A stretch of 64,000 nucleotides of DNA from Cryptococcus deneoformans JEC21 (GCF_000091045.1 NC_006693.1:420799-484798), one strand, 5' to 3'; shown: positions 33,458 through 49,300, counted from the stretch's first letter. Notes: a model not told the origin generated them from the sequence alone. Numbers and translations: made by a program.

Positions 33458-36318
33458 GCTCCGATCAGCATTGACAATCAAACGGGAATTGATGATGAAG
33501 ATACCGATCGCTTCAAGATAAAGTCAAGCACTTTCTGCAAAGTCATGCGGATTGTGGCAGGCCTTGCACCCCCGGTCCCAAAATCTCTTGTCAAAGGCAA
33601 AGACAGAGCTCCTACAAGGAGGCCGCCTGTATGGGCTGAAGTAATAATCTTTTACCTTGGCTACGAACCCTTGAGGGCTGACAAGGGTTGTAGTCACGAC
33701 AAGAATTGTGCGAAGCATTGCCTTACTACCGATCATTTCAATCAGGTTTATATATGTATAAGAAGGTTGCATATGGTTATCTGTTGGAGGCATTTCCTGC
33801 CCCGTAAATAATTCTTGTTATCCATTCGGCATTGTCGTGTATTGTTGCTGACTTCCAAGGGGGGGGGCGAAGTCGAGATGTCTGGGCAGATAACGGGCGA
33901 GTCATTATCTCACATGGGTGTGTTTCGCTCTGATGGACTGTTCTTGTGTGATAGCTAACCGGTACGGGCCAGTGGAGGACAATGCATATGTGCGAAGCTA
34001 CCTGACGGCACACAAGGTCCCCCGATCTTGCAAACAGATCAATCACCCCTTAATGCTCGAATAGAGACACTTCTTCAAGCTGCTGAGAGACGGACGCCTT
34101 TGGTTTTGATTGCAGGAGAAGGCTATCGTCAGCTGCCATGGAAGCTAGATTGTGCTTATGTGGTATTGGGATGGTAAGGCATACCCTGTGAAAAATTAGC
34201 GACAGCGTACCTCGTTAACCACAACATCGAAAGGTATTGGATCTCCTACACTTGGGTAGAAGCTGAACCCGTTGGTAAGGGAGTTTTGCCTCCTAGAGAC
34301 AGGGATTACTTTCATAGGTATAAAATACGGTTCGACTGGGTCAAAAATCAAGGGGAACCTTGGTGGGACTGTGAAAGCGACCTTTCACTGAACCTTGGTA
34401 CTTCACCAAAAAATACACCGACAACTACGGTCCCACAAACCCCCGGATGCGCAAATGTACATGAGGAAGGTCCGTCTGGTCTCGGGGCTGCAGCAAGGCT
34501 CATTATTCCTGTCGAGCCTCTTCGACACGTGAATTCTGGGTTTATATTGAACGCGCCAGATCATCTCTCGCCCAATAATGACATTATGCGGCGAGATTGC
34601 TCGAGTGGTTTTGAGGATAAGCTTATGTATTATTCTGCAGAAGGCTGTGGCAAATGGCCTAGAGGAGATGAAGAAATGACCTCTTGCCTGCCAACAGTAA
34701 CGGATCAGGATGAAGAACCATCGATGTGTGTTTTCATTCATCGAATCAACTGCGTCACGCTACTAAGCTGATTACAAACCAGTCATTTATATGATACATT
34801 TGTCTGCCCAAATTGCCATCAAAAAACGCCCATGATTTATAAAGAAGGCCAGATCTGTGTCAAGCCTAGCTGTCCAGCATTTTTTCTGCTTCGCACTGCT
34901 TATGGCCTTTTCCCTATACCTCCCGGGTTCTCTCTCACACTCAATCCTTCTTTTCTTCTACTACGTCCTACCCCAAAATCTCTTGAGAACCTTCCTTATG
35001 ATCTTGTTCCTCCAACTTTAGATGAGAGTATATCTGAAGGAGCGGAATGTAAAGCCAATCTGGGAGGGAGGGCTTTGTGGAAGGGATGGGTGTGCACGGA
35101 TTGTGAAAGAGCTAATTGCAGGTATAAATGGGAAGTTTGGGTGAGTTTTCGCCTTTAGGGAACGCTATTATATGCTTATCAAAATGTAAAGGAGTGCCGA
35201 AATTGTGGGAACTTATTCGCTCCCCTTAGCCGTAACGAAAGCATGCCTTTGTCCGGTCTATCTTTCCATTTTCCACCGTTTATGGGAGATGCTATGACAA
35301 TGCATACAGGGAGGATAATGATGCTATCTTCAATGAAAAATATAGCTATCGCTTATGATCTTCCCGATGCGTAAGCCAATGTATGTTCCTCCCCAAAAGT
35401 AGCTGAACTGATAATTTTAGGGGTACCGTATACCATGTAATATCTCATGATCGGATAGTTGCCGATAAATTGTTCCATGACTACCAGATAGAAGCGGCAA
35501 GAGGCTTCTGTTTTCAACGCAGAGCCCTGAAAGCGGTATGTTGTGATTCACGTGCACTTGAAATATAGCTGACACTGTTGTCAGAACACGGGTAAGCGGT
35601 ATGGTATAGAGCAGAAGGCCATAAACTTACGGTTTGTAGTTAAAGGTGCTCTTTTGGCTCAGCATTTTGCAGTCAACAGTGGAGCGCCATACAAATATAA
35701 TGTAGACACGCTGTCCGTTCCATTCGACCAATCTCCATCTTGTGTTATGGCTGCGTTAAACTTGTGAGCTGATTCTGTTAGTGGGACCCGTGGCTTATAA
35801 ATCCCAAAAGGATTTCGAGCGGCACCAGTGATGTGCTGAAAGCAGACACGGAATTCAATGAGATTCTCAGTGTCATCTACCGCGAAGGACAAAAAATGGG
35901 CTGGCACGATGATGGGGAGCCAGGTGGGTCGGTCGCCTTACTGACTCAAAAAGCTGATCGCAGCTGAACTAATTCATGCATGATCGAAGGCTGAATTTTT
36001 TGGTAGGTCTTGGTCCCGTGGTGGCCTCTTTGTGTCTCGGTAGTCCGGCCGACATATCGTTTCGTCCTAAAGTCGTCAACCGAGCCAATGGAACATCTAA
36101 TGCCGAGGTTGCTTTGAGCTTTACTCTGTCTCATGGAGTAAGTCTGGACTGCCTTGAGTCGTTTGTTCGTTCCCGCAACTAATAAAATGGGCTCCAACTG
36201 CTTTATCCAGGACATCATGATCATGCAAGGAAGGGATATTCAAAAGAAATATCACCATCGTGCGATGCCTTATGGTCTTCGTATCGCTGCAACGGCAAGG
36301 ATGATATCAGACTCGTAG
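33431..36318 (+). CDS. AlkB-like Fe(II)/2-oxoglutarate dioxygenase with SRA/YDG-like N-terminal region and zinc-binding middle
   Basis: The C-terminal third is an AlkB-type double-stranded beta-helix: the iron ligands are in GWHDDGE (HxD), followed by VVASLCLGSPADISFR, then GDIMIMQGRDIQKKYHHRAM (distal His) and GLRIAATARMI (2OG-binding Arg). The family oxidises alkyl groups on nucleic acids or proteins. The middle has paired cysteines (FVCPNC, CVKPSCPAFF, WVCTDCERANC, ECRNCGNLF), so one or more zinc ribbons. The N-terminal part, spliced over several introns, reads PPVWAESRQELCEALPYYRS, VAYGYLLEAFPAP, GRVIISHGGGQ and later DCAYVVLGWYWISYTWVEAE with YKIRFDWV. This order resembles SRA/YDG domains, which bind methylated cytosine, but the similarity is by eye. 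The start at 33431 is the first ATG; the following 55 residues are disordered. Mushroom genomes carry many proteins of this type, as far as I recall. Confidence 0.75.
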
Positions 36319-36934
36319 ATTTTCAAAACTCTTGCGACTGGTGAAAACCAGCGGAGCCATGGGGACAAAATGGATGCCTGAAATCGTACCGTTTGAGATT
36401 GCAAAACGGAGTGTTGAACGCGTCAGCTGCGTGCTGGATCGAAGATGAGCGGAAGAGGATGTTTCGTATTTTGGGCGAATGCTCGGGTGTGGTGCTCTAC
36501 CCGTCGGGCCATGCTTCGTGGTCAGGCTGAGCAGAAGCAAAGATTACGGGACTGTGTATACTTAATAATTATACATTCGGTTTGCATGTAAACTGACCAT
36601 GCTGATCTCGAACGGTATCACTGCATGCATGTGTGGTGGCTGTTTTTCGCTCGGTCGGTGGTGGCAACGTAAATAAAAATAGCTTCTGACGTGGCAGGTG
36701 GAGGTCGTCGCGCTGTTCTCGCCAACCGGCATCATTTAAATCTCAACCCGTATTTATAAGCATTCCATCGCATTCTATACGACTTCACCAGCATCTCTTA
36801 CATCGTCAACACCACCAGGTCGATAACCACACTGCAGCAAGTTCTCGGACTCTCCGCTTCTTCAACCTAGTAGCGTCAGACACCGCCCACAGCAGACTTT
36901 CTATAGCAATAATTGTCGGTTTATTTACGACGCG
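36319..36934. other. Intergenic region upstream of the calcium pump
   Basis: This 616-bp segment holds the 3' end of the dioxygenase transcript and the promoter and 5' UTR of the Ca2+ ATPase. No gene is seen. Confidence 0.4.
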
Positions 36935-40224
<3,290 letters not shown>

Positions 40225-43054
40225 TGGGGAGAGTGACGGGTTTCGATGTGTGTTGGTTTTTGTTGACAGGAAAAATGTAGTTATCAAAATCTACAATCGC
40301 ATCTCACTATATAGAAGTTATATGTAATGTTTTCGGATCGTTAGATGAGATGATGCGATACATATGCAAGACGAATAGATGTTTGTCTGTCTTTCAAGAA
40401 GCTGCGAGGTGATTCCAGATATGGCTTTCGCTGATTATTCCTCCTGTAGGCATACATACGTATTTCTGTCCTTTTTTTCTAAGCTGTGAACGATAAAGTC
40501 ACGAACAAGACAATATTCTAGCGGCTTTGTGAGGCATATTAGGGGATGGAAGATTGGGGGAAGCTTGGTCCGTTTATGACACAGCAGGCAAGGCGTGAGA
40601 AGGCATAGGAAAATCAGTGAGTGAGACTGCTTGAAGGAACAGAAGATGACGAGATGAAACTCATGGTTAAACACTGCAATGTCACTTGGACGGAGGGCCT
40701 ATCATCTATCTCACAGTTATCGTTCGACAACGCTTTCATTTGGATTGACCTCTGCAGCCGCACATTCATGCCCTACTCCATCCACTCCAACTGTGTTCCT
40801 GCCCGCCACCAATTTAAACGCCTAGGATACGAAGAACCGAAAATGGCCCTCGTCGAAATAATTTCACCCAATGTGGTATAAAAGCCCTATGCGAACATTG
40901 AGGTCGACATCAAAAACGATGTATTGGATTAAATTAGGGAGAGAGGATAGAACATTCTATATCCTTGTGAGTGAACAAATTTGTTTGGCTGTGTCGCAGT
41001 CTTGTCCAGGTCGATGCCTCCATGGCAGGTCCTAGCAAACAGCATTGTTATTCTCACAACCCCCATACGAACGGAAGGCAACGACGAAATGATATTGCGA
41101 ATCCAAGGAGCGAACCCAAAAAAAGGCCCGTAGACTATTGATTTAAAGGTCTATTCCCTATATCAGCAGAGCGCTCGGTGCACCACGGCCAACAGGCAGA
41201 AATCAGGGTTCATCTTATAACTGTGCCCTACTCCAGTGCCCGAAGCCGTTCTAGAACAGCGCAGCATGGCCCACTAGGGAAACGTCTCTTACAGTTTTGG
41301 ACCAAGCTTCTGACAGTATAAAGTGAGGGTTTGATGGAAGAGAAGACGGATGAGAGAATCAAGAGACGGAAGAAGGAGCTTGGTGGGAAGGTTAGTGAAG
41401 GGAGTCCAGAAAAGATGTTCCTTACATTGCAGAGATATAGGAGATTACAGAAGATGAAGTTTACCCGTGGAAGCAAAGTATTGTTCGTTAGCAACATGAA
41501 GTTTAAGCAGTATTTACAAACCTACTCATAAAATAGTTCCTCGGAAGACTGACAGAATGCTGGTTCGTGTCGGCCAATAGAAGCAGAAGAGTCAATTAGA
41601 GAGCCTAGATGTACGAGGGCAAGGATGCCTTGTACCGTCGATGTCTCGAAATAGCGGAGCTGCATACTCTCCCATTTTCTGGCCCAAACACCCTCAGATA
41701 TATTGACGACTCTTTCGTCAGTGAGATCGCATTGAGCTCATGATGATAATAGGACAGATTTTAGCGGATTATCGCGCGTAACGGAGATGGATCTTAAATC
41801 AAGCATCCCGAAGCATGAGCTCGGTTCATTGCCCACAATGGCAATCGGAAGTTACGGCGGAAGACTGTGTGGTCTAGGATTCTTGATATATTTTCTCTTG
41901 CTCCAATGGTTCACAAGTATCTCTTGGAATTTGGCTAGCCCCACGAGCCAAGCAAAATGGACCCTCCAGTTGGATCTCTGTTTGGGTCCATGAAAAGACT
42001 AAATACAAAGCCATCCGATGCACGGATGGACAAAGCATTCGGAGAACGATGCTGGTCGATACCAGCCACTAGTTACTACCAGCTACTCGCAAGTCGGCAG
42101 ATCTGCACGTTTGTCCCGTAAAGTCACTGCTACTTGTCGACCTGGACCTGTGCCCAATATCTCTCCAGCCGGTGGACAAAATCTTAGTGGTTTGCTTCCT
42201 GTCTACTAGCGTAAACATTCTGGCCGCCAGACGAGGCCTGATCAAATTATTCGATTTGCAGATGTTATTAACATTAAGGAGTCATATCCGCGCATGGCCG
42301 TGACTAACCATCAAACAGCATGCAACTCACTAGCTGGATCGTACCAATCTAGATATAAGAAGTGGATGAGCCGTGCTCCTGTTGTTGATTTTCCCACGCC
42401 ACCCGAGCATATATGCCACACCAACGGATGTGAGGCATGAGGATAGCTTGTCATGAATTGCAAATTGAAGTAACGCTTCGAATGGTCACTGGCTGGACTC
42501 GCATAGAGAATAATAGCGGCTGATGAGAAGGGAAAGATGTAGTGAGTAGCGCGTAAGTATGGAATGGTTGTTCTCTTGTGTTGAGGCGAGAAAATATGTC
42601 GATTTCATTCGTGACGAAGTGTTTCGTGCGGCCATGCGATGGACGGAGCTGCAGATGATGGTGATCGTCACGGCGTCAACATCACTGCTATTTACATCCC
42701 TTTATTAGGATCGTCGTCTGCCTTAATTACTCCTACTTTTTCGGTTACTCCGGCCATCGCCGACCAGCACAATATTAATATACGTACTCGAGTAATTAAC
42801 AATGCGCCAGCTGGGTGGACGCTTAATAATTCCGAATACCCTTAATTATTTTGAAATACAGCGAGCGGGCTAACGGATATTCGGAGTTAAACCTCCACTG
42901 TCCCTGAAATTTTGCGGGGTACATCAATTCAGGGGTTCGGGAGGCCGCGACCAACGTGCCAGACGCAGAACGCGGACGCGGTAATGAAACTGATTCCGCT
43001 ATGATGAATAGTGGGAAACGACGGATTAGGAAAGACGAGGAAGAACCAAGAGAG

Positions 43055-43060
43055 ACGCGT
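43055..43060. promoter_or_regulatory. MCB element (ACGCGT), distal
   Basis: This is a perfect MluI cell-cycle box 436 bp upstream of the Whi5-like start codon. MBF/SBF factors bind ACGCGT in fungal G1/S promoters. Confidence 0.5.
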
Positions 43061-43215
43061 CTGGCGCTGGAAGGAAGAGGGCGGCGGAAGTCCACAGAAC
43101 GAGAAGAGACGAGTCCAGCAGCAGCAGCTCATAGCAGTAATACACAACAGGGCGCTCTAGTAAGCTTTCAATTCGTTCACGTCTTTCTATTCCACACTAT
43201 AACTTCAGTCACTGT

Positions 43216-43225
43216 AAACGCGTTT
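43216..43225. promoter_or_regulatory. MCB element within palindrome AAACGCGTTT
   Basis: This perfect ACGCGT core (43218-43223) lies inside a 10-bp palindrome upstream of the Whi5-like gene. The flanking A/T bases match the usual extended MBF preference. Confidence 0.55.
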
Positions 43226-43371
43226 AATAGCGCATCGCCAGTATACGCGCACACTACACGCCGCCTCCTACCTGCCCAACAGTTGATTATAGGTACGCCA
43301 TACACCCTTCCTGCCGCCGTGCCGCCGCCCTTGCCGCACAAAAAGGACTTGTGTCACCACACACTCTATCG

Positions 43372-43377
43372 ACGCGT
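43372..43377. promoter_or_regulatory. MCB element (ACGCGT), proximal
   Basis: This is the third perfect ACGCGT core, 119 bp before the Whi5-like start codon. CGCG-containing near matches continue up to the start (for example near 43246 and 43486). Confidence 0.5.
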
Positions 43378-43495
43378 TTATCCCGCTCCCCATAAACTCG
43401 CGTAACTAGGTACTTGGACACTCATATGCAAGGGTGCCTCGTCCCTGGTCAGTCGCGCATCCATCTTCATCATATCACCTACGTAGATACGCGCG

Positions 43496-45096
43496 ATGCT
43501 TTCATCAACACCATCTTCTTCCCAACAAGAATCAATACGTACGCCTCTCGCTCAAAGCGCATCCCTTCCGCCATCATTCGCGATGCCTGGGCAAAGTGAA
43601 CGGCCAGATTCAGAGGAAGTGAAGTTGCGAAGATCACCCGACACGACGCCTTCATCACCCTCTGTATCTGCATCCGTCAGCGCGACCGCATCATCACCAC
43701 AATCTCTACCTGATACTCGGGGTATCAGCATGAAAGAAGACGGCGAGGAAAAGGATGTTGATAAGCTGCTCAAAAAGGTCGAGTTGGAGAAGGTGAGCGC
43801 GGAAACTGAATGGAGTTTAGCATAGTCTTGCTGACCATCACAGAAAATGCATCAACTGCAACAACGACTTGAGCTGGCCTCAGTCAAGGCCTCCAATGGC
43901 TGGACGGATTTGTCAGTGAAAGAGATCGAGACTGTAAGTATCAAACACAAGCAGCCGCTAGACTCAGACGGAATGCTGACATCCTGTAGAAGCTTCCTTC
44001 GACTCCCTTTCGATCTCGTAAAGCTCATTTGAGTGTTAACACAAGGTCACCAAAGGGCAATAATCAAGTGTCTGCCAGCCCGGCGATCCCTTATGAGCCA
44101 CCATCGCCCTCACGTCCATGGCAACTTATCGACGTCCTATGGCAGCCTCTTCCCCCACCTTCCCACGGAATGTACCCTACTTCTCCTACAAGCCCTATGA
44201 AGCGAGCGAGGACGGACGATCATCCCGAGGCTCCTCGGCCTAATGGAGGAAGCCACGCGTATCCGGTGGCACTGAGTAGCCCTGGCGGTAGTCGTACCGC
44301 TGGCCTCGGTCATCGACGTGCCTCTAGCTCGCTGTCTGGTCAGACGCTTGATAAGCGTATGATGGCTGCCGGGCCATCGTCACCATTACGATATGGCTTC
44401 GAGCACAAAGAGAGGAAGAAGCGATCACAGTCGCAATCAACGCATTATAGAGATAGGGTGCCAACCGAACAGACTACGAGTCAAGACGTCGATGCTGCCA
44501 AAGCACTTACCTTCATGCTTGGCGGAGGGTCAGAAGACGGGGGGTCAATGTCTCGTCGATCTTCCAGTTCACTTCTGCCAGCTGCGGAGACAAGCTCTCT
44601 ACCTCTCCCCGACTCATTCGCAAACTCTGCTCCTTTATCACCGACCATGAGCTCACGCCGTTTAAGCCAACAAACCACGCCACGCCCCACTGTTGCGCGC
44701 ACTCCCAATTCTCATGCGCGATCAAATTTGCTTCGTAATTCTGGTGTATCAAATGACGATAAACGACCGGAAGAAGACCAGGATGCTGCAGAGTTGATGA
44801 TGTTCTTGGCTCATTCTCCTTCACCTTTGAAGTCCGCAAGGAAATCCGTTCCTGCGGAAAGTGCCGACTTACCTGATAAGCCTAGCTTTGGTGCGGCAGC
44901 AAGGGTACTTTTTGCAGAAGAGGACAAGGTCAAACCGCCTCTGCATTCTATTCTTGGATCAAGTCTGCCATCATCCTCTCATGGCAAGAGCCATTCCAGG
45001 ACGAGTTCATACTCCCATTCTAACCTTGCACTGGCTCCGCCCATAACGCCCGACAGTAAAGACGCGGATAACTCTCGCGTGGAGAACGAAATATAG
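43496..45096 (+). CDS. WHI5: Whi5/Nrm1-like G1/S transcription repressor
   Basis: Whi5 and Nrm1 family proteins bind and inhibit SBF/MBF until CDK phosphorylation releases them. The hallmark GTB-type motif is present near the C-terminus (DAAELMMFLAHSPSPL), and a related motif occurs earlier (DVDAAKALTFMLGGG). After the first exon (disordered, start MLSSTPSSSQQESI) comes the helical segment KMHQLQQRLELASVKASNGW, seen in other basidiomycete homologues as I remember. The rest is disordered with many SP/TP sites (SPSRPW, TSPTSPMKR, PLSPTMSS, ITPDS), fitting multi-site CDK phosphorylation. Introns follow the first KVELEK and the DLSVKEIET exon. The gene lies after a long intergenic region with MCB boxes. 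From memory, the H99 WHI5 candidate sits next to TCO2. Confidence 0.8.
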
Positions 45097-45975
45097 TGAC
45101 TGAAATTGTCATTCACTGGTATTCATTCCTGGGTTCTGGTTAACTGTCTTTGGGTTTCCCTTTGAGATACATATAATGCGGCTGTTATAACAAATGATTG
45201 ATTTTGTTTAGATTTTATTGTTGGTCGTGAAATGTTGCCAACTACCTTTTGGAATTTTTTTGTACAAGAATTGTAATGATATTCGAAGAGATCTTATTAA
45301 GCGAGCCGGAGGTTTGATGAGCCGGGGTAAAGATGATGTTGATGAGACTCAGCAGGTCCCTGATCTCAAGTCATTCATAGATAACAGCTGATAAATTAGA
45401 GATGCTGAAATGCACTTTTCATTGGTTGATTATTGGTATGCTTCATTGGCGACGGCAATCCCGTTTCATTTTTTTGGTGCGACAAGTTCGGAGTTAGGGG
45501 TTGATTGATAGGGAAAAATTGTAGCGATCATGTAGGTCATGGGAAGAAGGTAAAAGATTAAAATGATGGAAGATCTTGTTTTCTGCCCAGAGTTAGTCAC
45601 CCGTGAGCCCTCTCGCTCTGGCCACAATATAGTTGTAAATATTTCCATTGGCAGTAACAGTCTCCAACGAACTCTAATAGTGTAGTAACGCCGCGGAAGT
45701 CATCAAGTTCGAGAAGAATATTTGATACCAGGCAGTATCGATCGATGTATGCATCCCTTTCCACATGGGTAATAGGAACTGCCGAGCCGAACCGTTGCAT
45801 AGCACATGCATAGCCCCGGAGCTTGAGAAAATGCCAAGCTCAAAACTGGACGAAGCGAAGGAAAAGAGTGAGATCTCTTTGCTTTAACATGTGTGGTTCC
45901 AAGGATTAATTTTTTTGGTTCCACAAAAAAACGAATAAGATGTCGTAATGAAGAATTTAAGCTATCCGTCACCAT
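45097..45975. other. Convergent intergenic region
   Basis: This 879-bp segment lies between the Whi5-like stop and a possible small minus-strand gene. It is AT-rich with T-runs. The minus-strand frame at 45703-45975 is not convincing. No RNA gene is seen. Confidence 0.4.
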
Positions 45976-46221
45976 TTAGTTTCGGTGTTCATATTTATTT
46001 ACGATTTCGTCATCCGGCGACTCTCCTGTTACATACGCGGTCCAATAATCCCTTCTTGCCCATATAATAGCAAATCCTCGTACTTTCTTCTCTTCATCCC
46101 ATCCAATCGCTTCAAGCCCCGGTTTTCGCTGCCTACCTTCACCATTCCTCTTGGTGTACAGCTCGACGTCCCAGTCGCATATCAGCTCGCTGCTGGACCA
46201 GGGTGGTGAAGTCGGCCACAT
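45976..46221 (-). CDS. Possible small protein or terminal exon, 81 codons
   Basis: The frame reads MWPTSPPWSSSELICDWDVE then LYTKRNGEGRQRKPGLEAIG, WDEEKKVRGFAIIWARRDYW and TAYVTGESPDDEIVNKYEHR before the stop. The composition (hydrophobic core, Trp/Asp spacing, codon choice) is like real protein, unlike nearby random frames. It may be a complete 81-residue protein from the ATG at 46221, only 152 bp from the TCO2 start and divergent to it, or the last exon of a longer gene whose upstream exons would overlap TCO2. I do not recognise the family. Confidence 0.4.
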   Translation of the reverse strand: MWPTSPPWSSSELICDWDVELYTKRNGEGRQRKPGLEAIGWDEEKKVRGFAIIWARRDYWTAYVTGESPDDEIVNKYEHRN

Positions 46222-46373
46222 TCGATCATATCAGGGGTGTTGTTCAAAAAAAAGGAAGAGAAAAACCTTTCTGGCCATGATTTTAGGAACCGATATCGAC
46301 CTGTCGTCTATACCAACGGCGTTTCTCGAGGTGTGTATCTCGGTCCCTTGCGAGTACACGATGAAAGCTGACC

Positions 46374-49300
46374 ATGAGAACGCGTTCCCCGTCACCTTCC
46401 AAATTTGTTCTGGCTTGTCTTTTGGACGACCATCTAGGCTTATCCTTTCCCAGCGGTTGTGATCGTGATCGATTCCTCTCTCCGCCCAAGACCGCCGCTC
46501 CATTCCAGAGACACAGATGTGACCGTTCGGCAAACTGATGGCCAAATATCACCCCTTGCGAGTCCTCCAGTGCAACAGTTCGCGTCAGCACCCGTGGCGT
46601 GGGGGAATCAGCGATGGAATGAATTGACTCAGGGGAAAACAATTGCAGAGTGCGTGGATGTGATTTCACAGAACAAGTTGCAAACTTGGGTGGAAGGTGA
46701 CATTGGCGAAAAGTCGGAGAGTTTTACGCTGGACATGAAGTTGCCGGAAGGCGTAACTCTTCATCTGGCAAAGACGATATTGCCATTAAGTCCACCGTCC
46801 GCCTCTCAATCGTTTTGCATCCTTACATCGCAATATATCAATAAGCCGGAAAGCTTCACCCCATCAATCTCATCCAGTGATGTTCTTTTCTCTCCTCTAC
46901 CGCGATTTTCCCAGACTTTTTCTCGGTCATCTTCTTTTTCGTCCAACCCTAGAAGGTCGATTGATGTCCCTGCTTCATTACCGGGACACCGGGGTTCTGC
47001 TACATCAACAAGTAGCAACCTGCGCTCTTCGGTCGATTTGACCTCCCCTAATTCTGAATACTCTCCACCAAGCCGTGAACAAAGCACGTACTTCACCCAT
47101 CGCTTCGCGGTCAGAGAAGAACGGCCCTCAGTAAGGCGGAGACGGTCACCGCCAAACTCGTTTAAGAGATCAAAACCCCCTGAGAGCCATGCTCAGGACT
47201 GCTGGGACTTGGTAGAGAACTTCGACTGGTCAAAAACAGCATTAGGGCCGAGAGAACAGTGGATGGATGCGTTAGATCCTGTTCTGGCAATCACTTTTGA
47301 ATCTAGGACGGCAGATTGCGCCTGGCTAGGGCCTGATCTAGAGCTAGTTTAGTGAGATACTATCTGTCTTGCAAGAATAATGGTGGCTGACTTTTACGAT
47401 CAGTAATAAGGCGTATCAAGAGCTGATTGACCATCCCAGTGCTTTTGGAAAACCTGCACGACAAGTCTGGGCTACCAATTGGGACTACTTGGAACCCCTG
47501 GTCAAACGATGTCTCAGTGGGACCCCGGTCTACAAAGACAATGACCCCCTTTTCTGGCGTCGATACGGCAATGGTCGACTTCTGGAACATTATCACACTT
47601 GGCGATATGTACCGATAACAGGCAAAGATGGCTCAGTGCTTGGTATCTTCAACCAGTCAATTGAGGTCACCGACTCGGTACTGCTAGAGAGGCGAATGGG
47701 CACGACCAGAGAACTATTGGAACACATGTCGTTTATTCGCACAACGGAGGACTTTTTCAGCTCGATTGCCGACGTCTTTAGTCAAAATCCTACCGACATA
47801 CCGTTCGCACTTTGTTACCGGGTCCGACAAGTTGACACCGATGGCACATTTGTCCATTTGGACGTCTCTCTTCAGTCTTCCGTCGGCGTACCCGAAGGCC
47901 ACCCGTCTGCTCCAGATCAAATTCCTATCAGCTTCTTTAATGGCAACCCTTACCCTAGCAATGTCGAGCGATCATTTTCTCCCGCTTTCTCAATCGTTTC
48001 AATTCACTCTTCGAGCAGTCATCGGGTCTGTCACGTCTCTGAAGACACTACACAGTGGCCCATCGCCAAAGCCCTACAAAGGCGACAATGTGTCATCATC
48101 GAAGAATGTTCGCAATTAATAGAAGGATATCCTATCCGCCGCTGGGATGAGCTTCCATTCTCAGCCATTGTCGTGCCCATATGCTCTGAGGGATCTCCCG
48201 AAATTCCTGACGCCGTCGTTATCCTTGGTCTCAACGTCCGACGTTGTTTTGACCATGAATACGATTCCTGGATTCACTCTATTCGATCACAACTATCTTC
48301 GGCCCTTGTGACGGTCAAGGCGCGTGAAGCTGAACAGAAGATGGTTGAGGAAAACGCACGTATGGAGAAAGCAAAAGTCGCCTGGTTCAGAGGAGCCGCA
48401 CACGACCTTCGCAGTCCACTAACTCTTGTCGCTGGACCGCTTGCCGATGTGCTTGACTCGGATCTGAGCCCCAATCAGCGCACATCTTTAACGGTTGCGC
48501 AACGCAATCTTGATCGGCTAGTGCGCTTGGTCAACGCCCTCATGGATTTCTCGAGGGTGGAAGCTGGACGGATGGAAGGACGGTTTGTTCCTACGAACTT
48601 GAGTCAATTCATAACACAGCTCGCAGCTCTTTTCAAGCCTGCAGTAGAAAGACTGGGGTTAGAATACGTACTTGATGTCCAGCCAAGAGAAGAGCTTGTT
48701 TTCGTCGATCCTGTTCTGTTTGAGACCGTGGTATCAAACCTTATTGGCAATGCGCTCAAATACACTGAAACGGGCTGTATCACTGTTCGGGTGAAATACA
48801 CGGATTACGCAGAGGTCTCCGTCATCGATACCGGTGTGGGTATACCGAAAAACGAGTTGGCATTGGTGACCGAGTGGTTCCACAGGGCGAGTACTGCCAT
48901 TCATTCGGGAACTCAGGGAACCGGATTGGGACTGGCGTTGGCCAAGGAGTTGCTCAAGTTGCACAAAGGAGAATTGCTTGTTGAGTCTCAAACCGCCAAT
49001 GAGTCAGGAGGTCCTCATGGGTCCATTTTTACCGCGAGAGTTCCTCTTGATTTCAAGCCCTCACCATCGGCTCATATCATTCCGTCCGTCGAGTCTCCCA
49101 AGACGTTTGGTAAATACAGTCAAGTCGTTGCAAACGAAGCCATGCGCTGGGTCGGTGACTCGGACGACTTTAGTGAGGCGTGCGACATGTCGAGCGGTAC
49201 CGGAGGCTCAAGTGCTAGTAATGGCTCTGGAAACACGACCGCCTTCGGGCCCAAGTTTGCAGATGCCTTTTTGTTTGACAGGAACGACGTCGTGCTTATT

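Larger units (their letters stand above)
40225..43495. other. 3.3 kb without a recognised gene
   Basis: This is the longest apparently gene-free stretch in the window. Only short open frames occur (for example 41228-41497 minus, 41787-41993 plus, 42956-43405 plus), none with family motifs or a consistent splice pattern. No tRNA was spotted by eye: no convincing B-box sequence on either strand. The right end should be the promoter and 5' leader of the Whi5-like gene and contains three MCB elements. The remainder could hold a non-coding transcript or a decayed element, but nothing in the sequence shows this directly. Confidence 0.5.

Noticed and set aside
46283..46669. Minus-strand open frames over the TCO2 5' exons
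   Set aside because: They are shadows of the plus-strand TCO2 exons, which splice into a consistent N-terminus with a well-placed intron.
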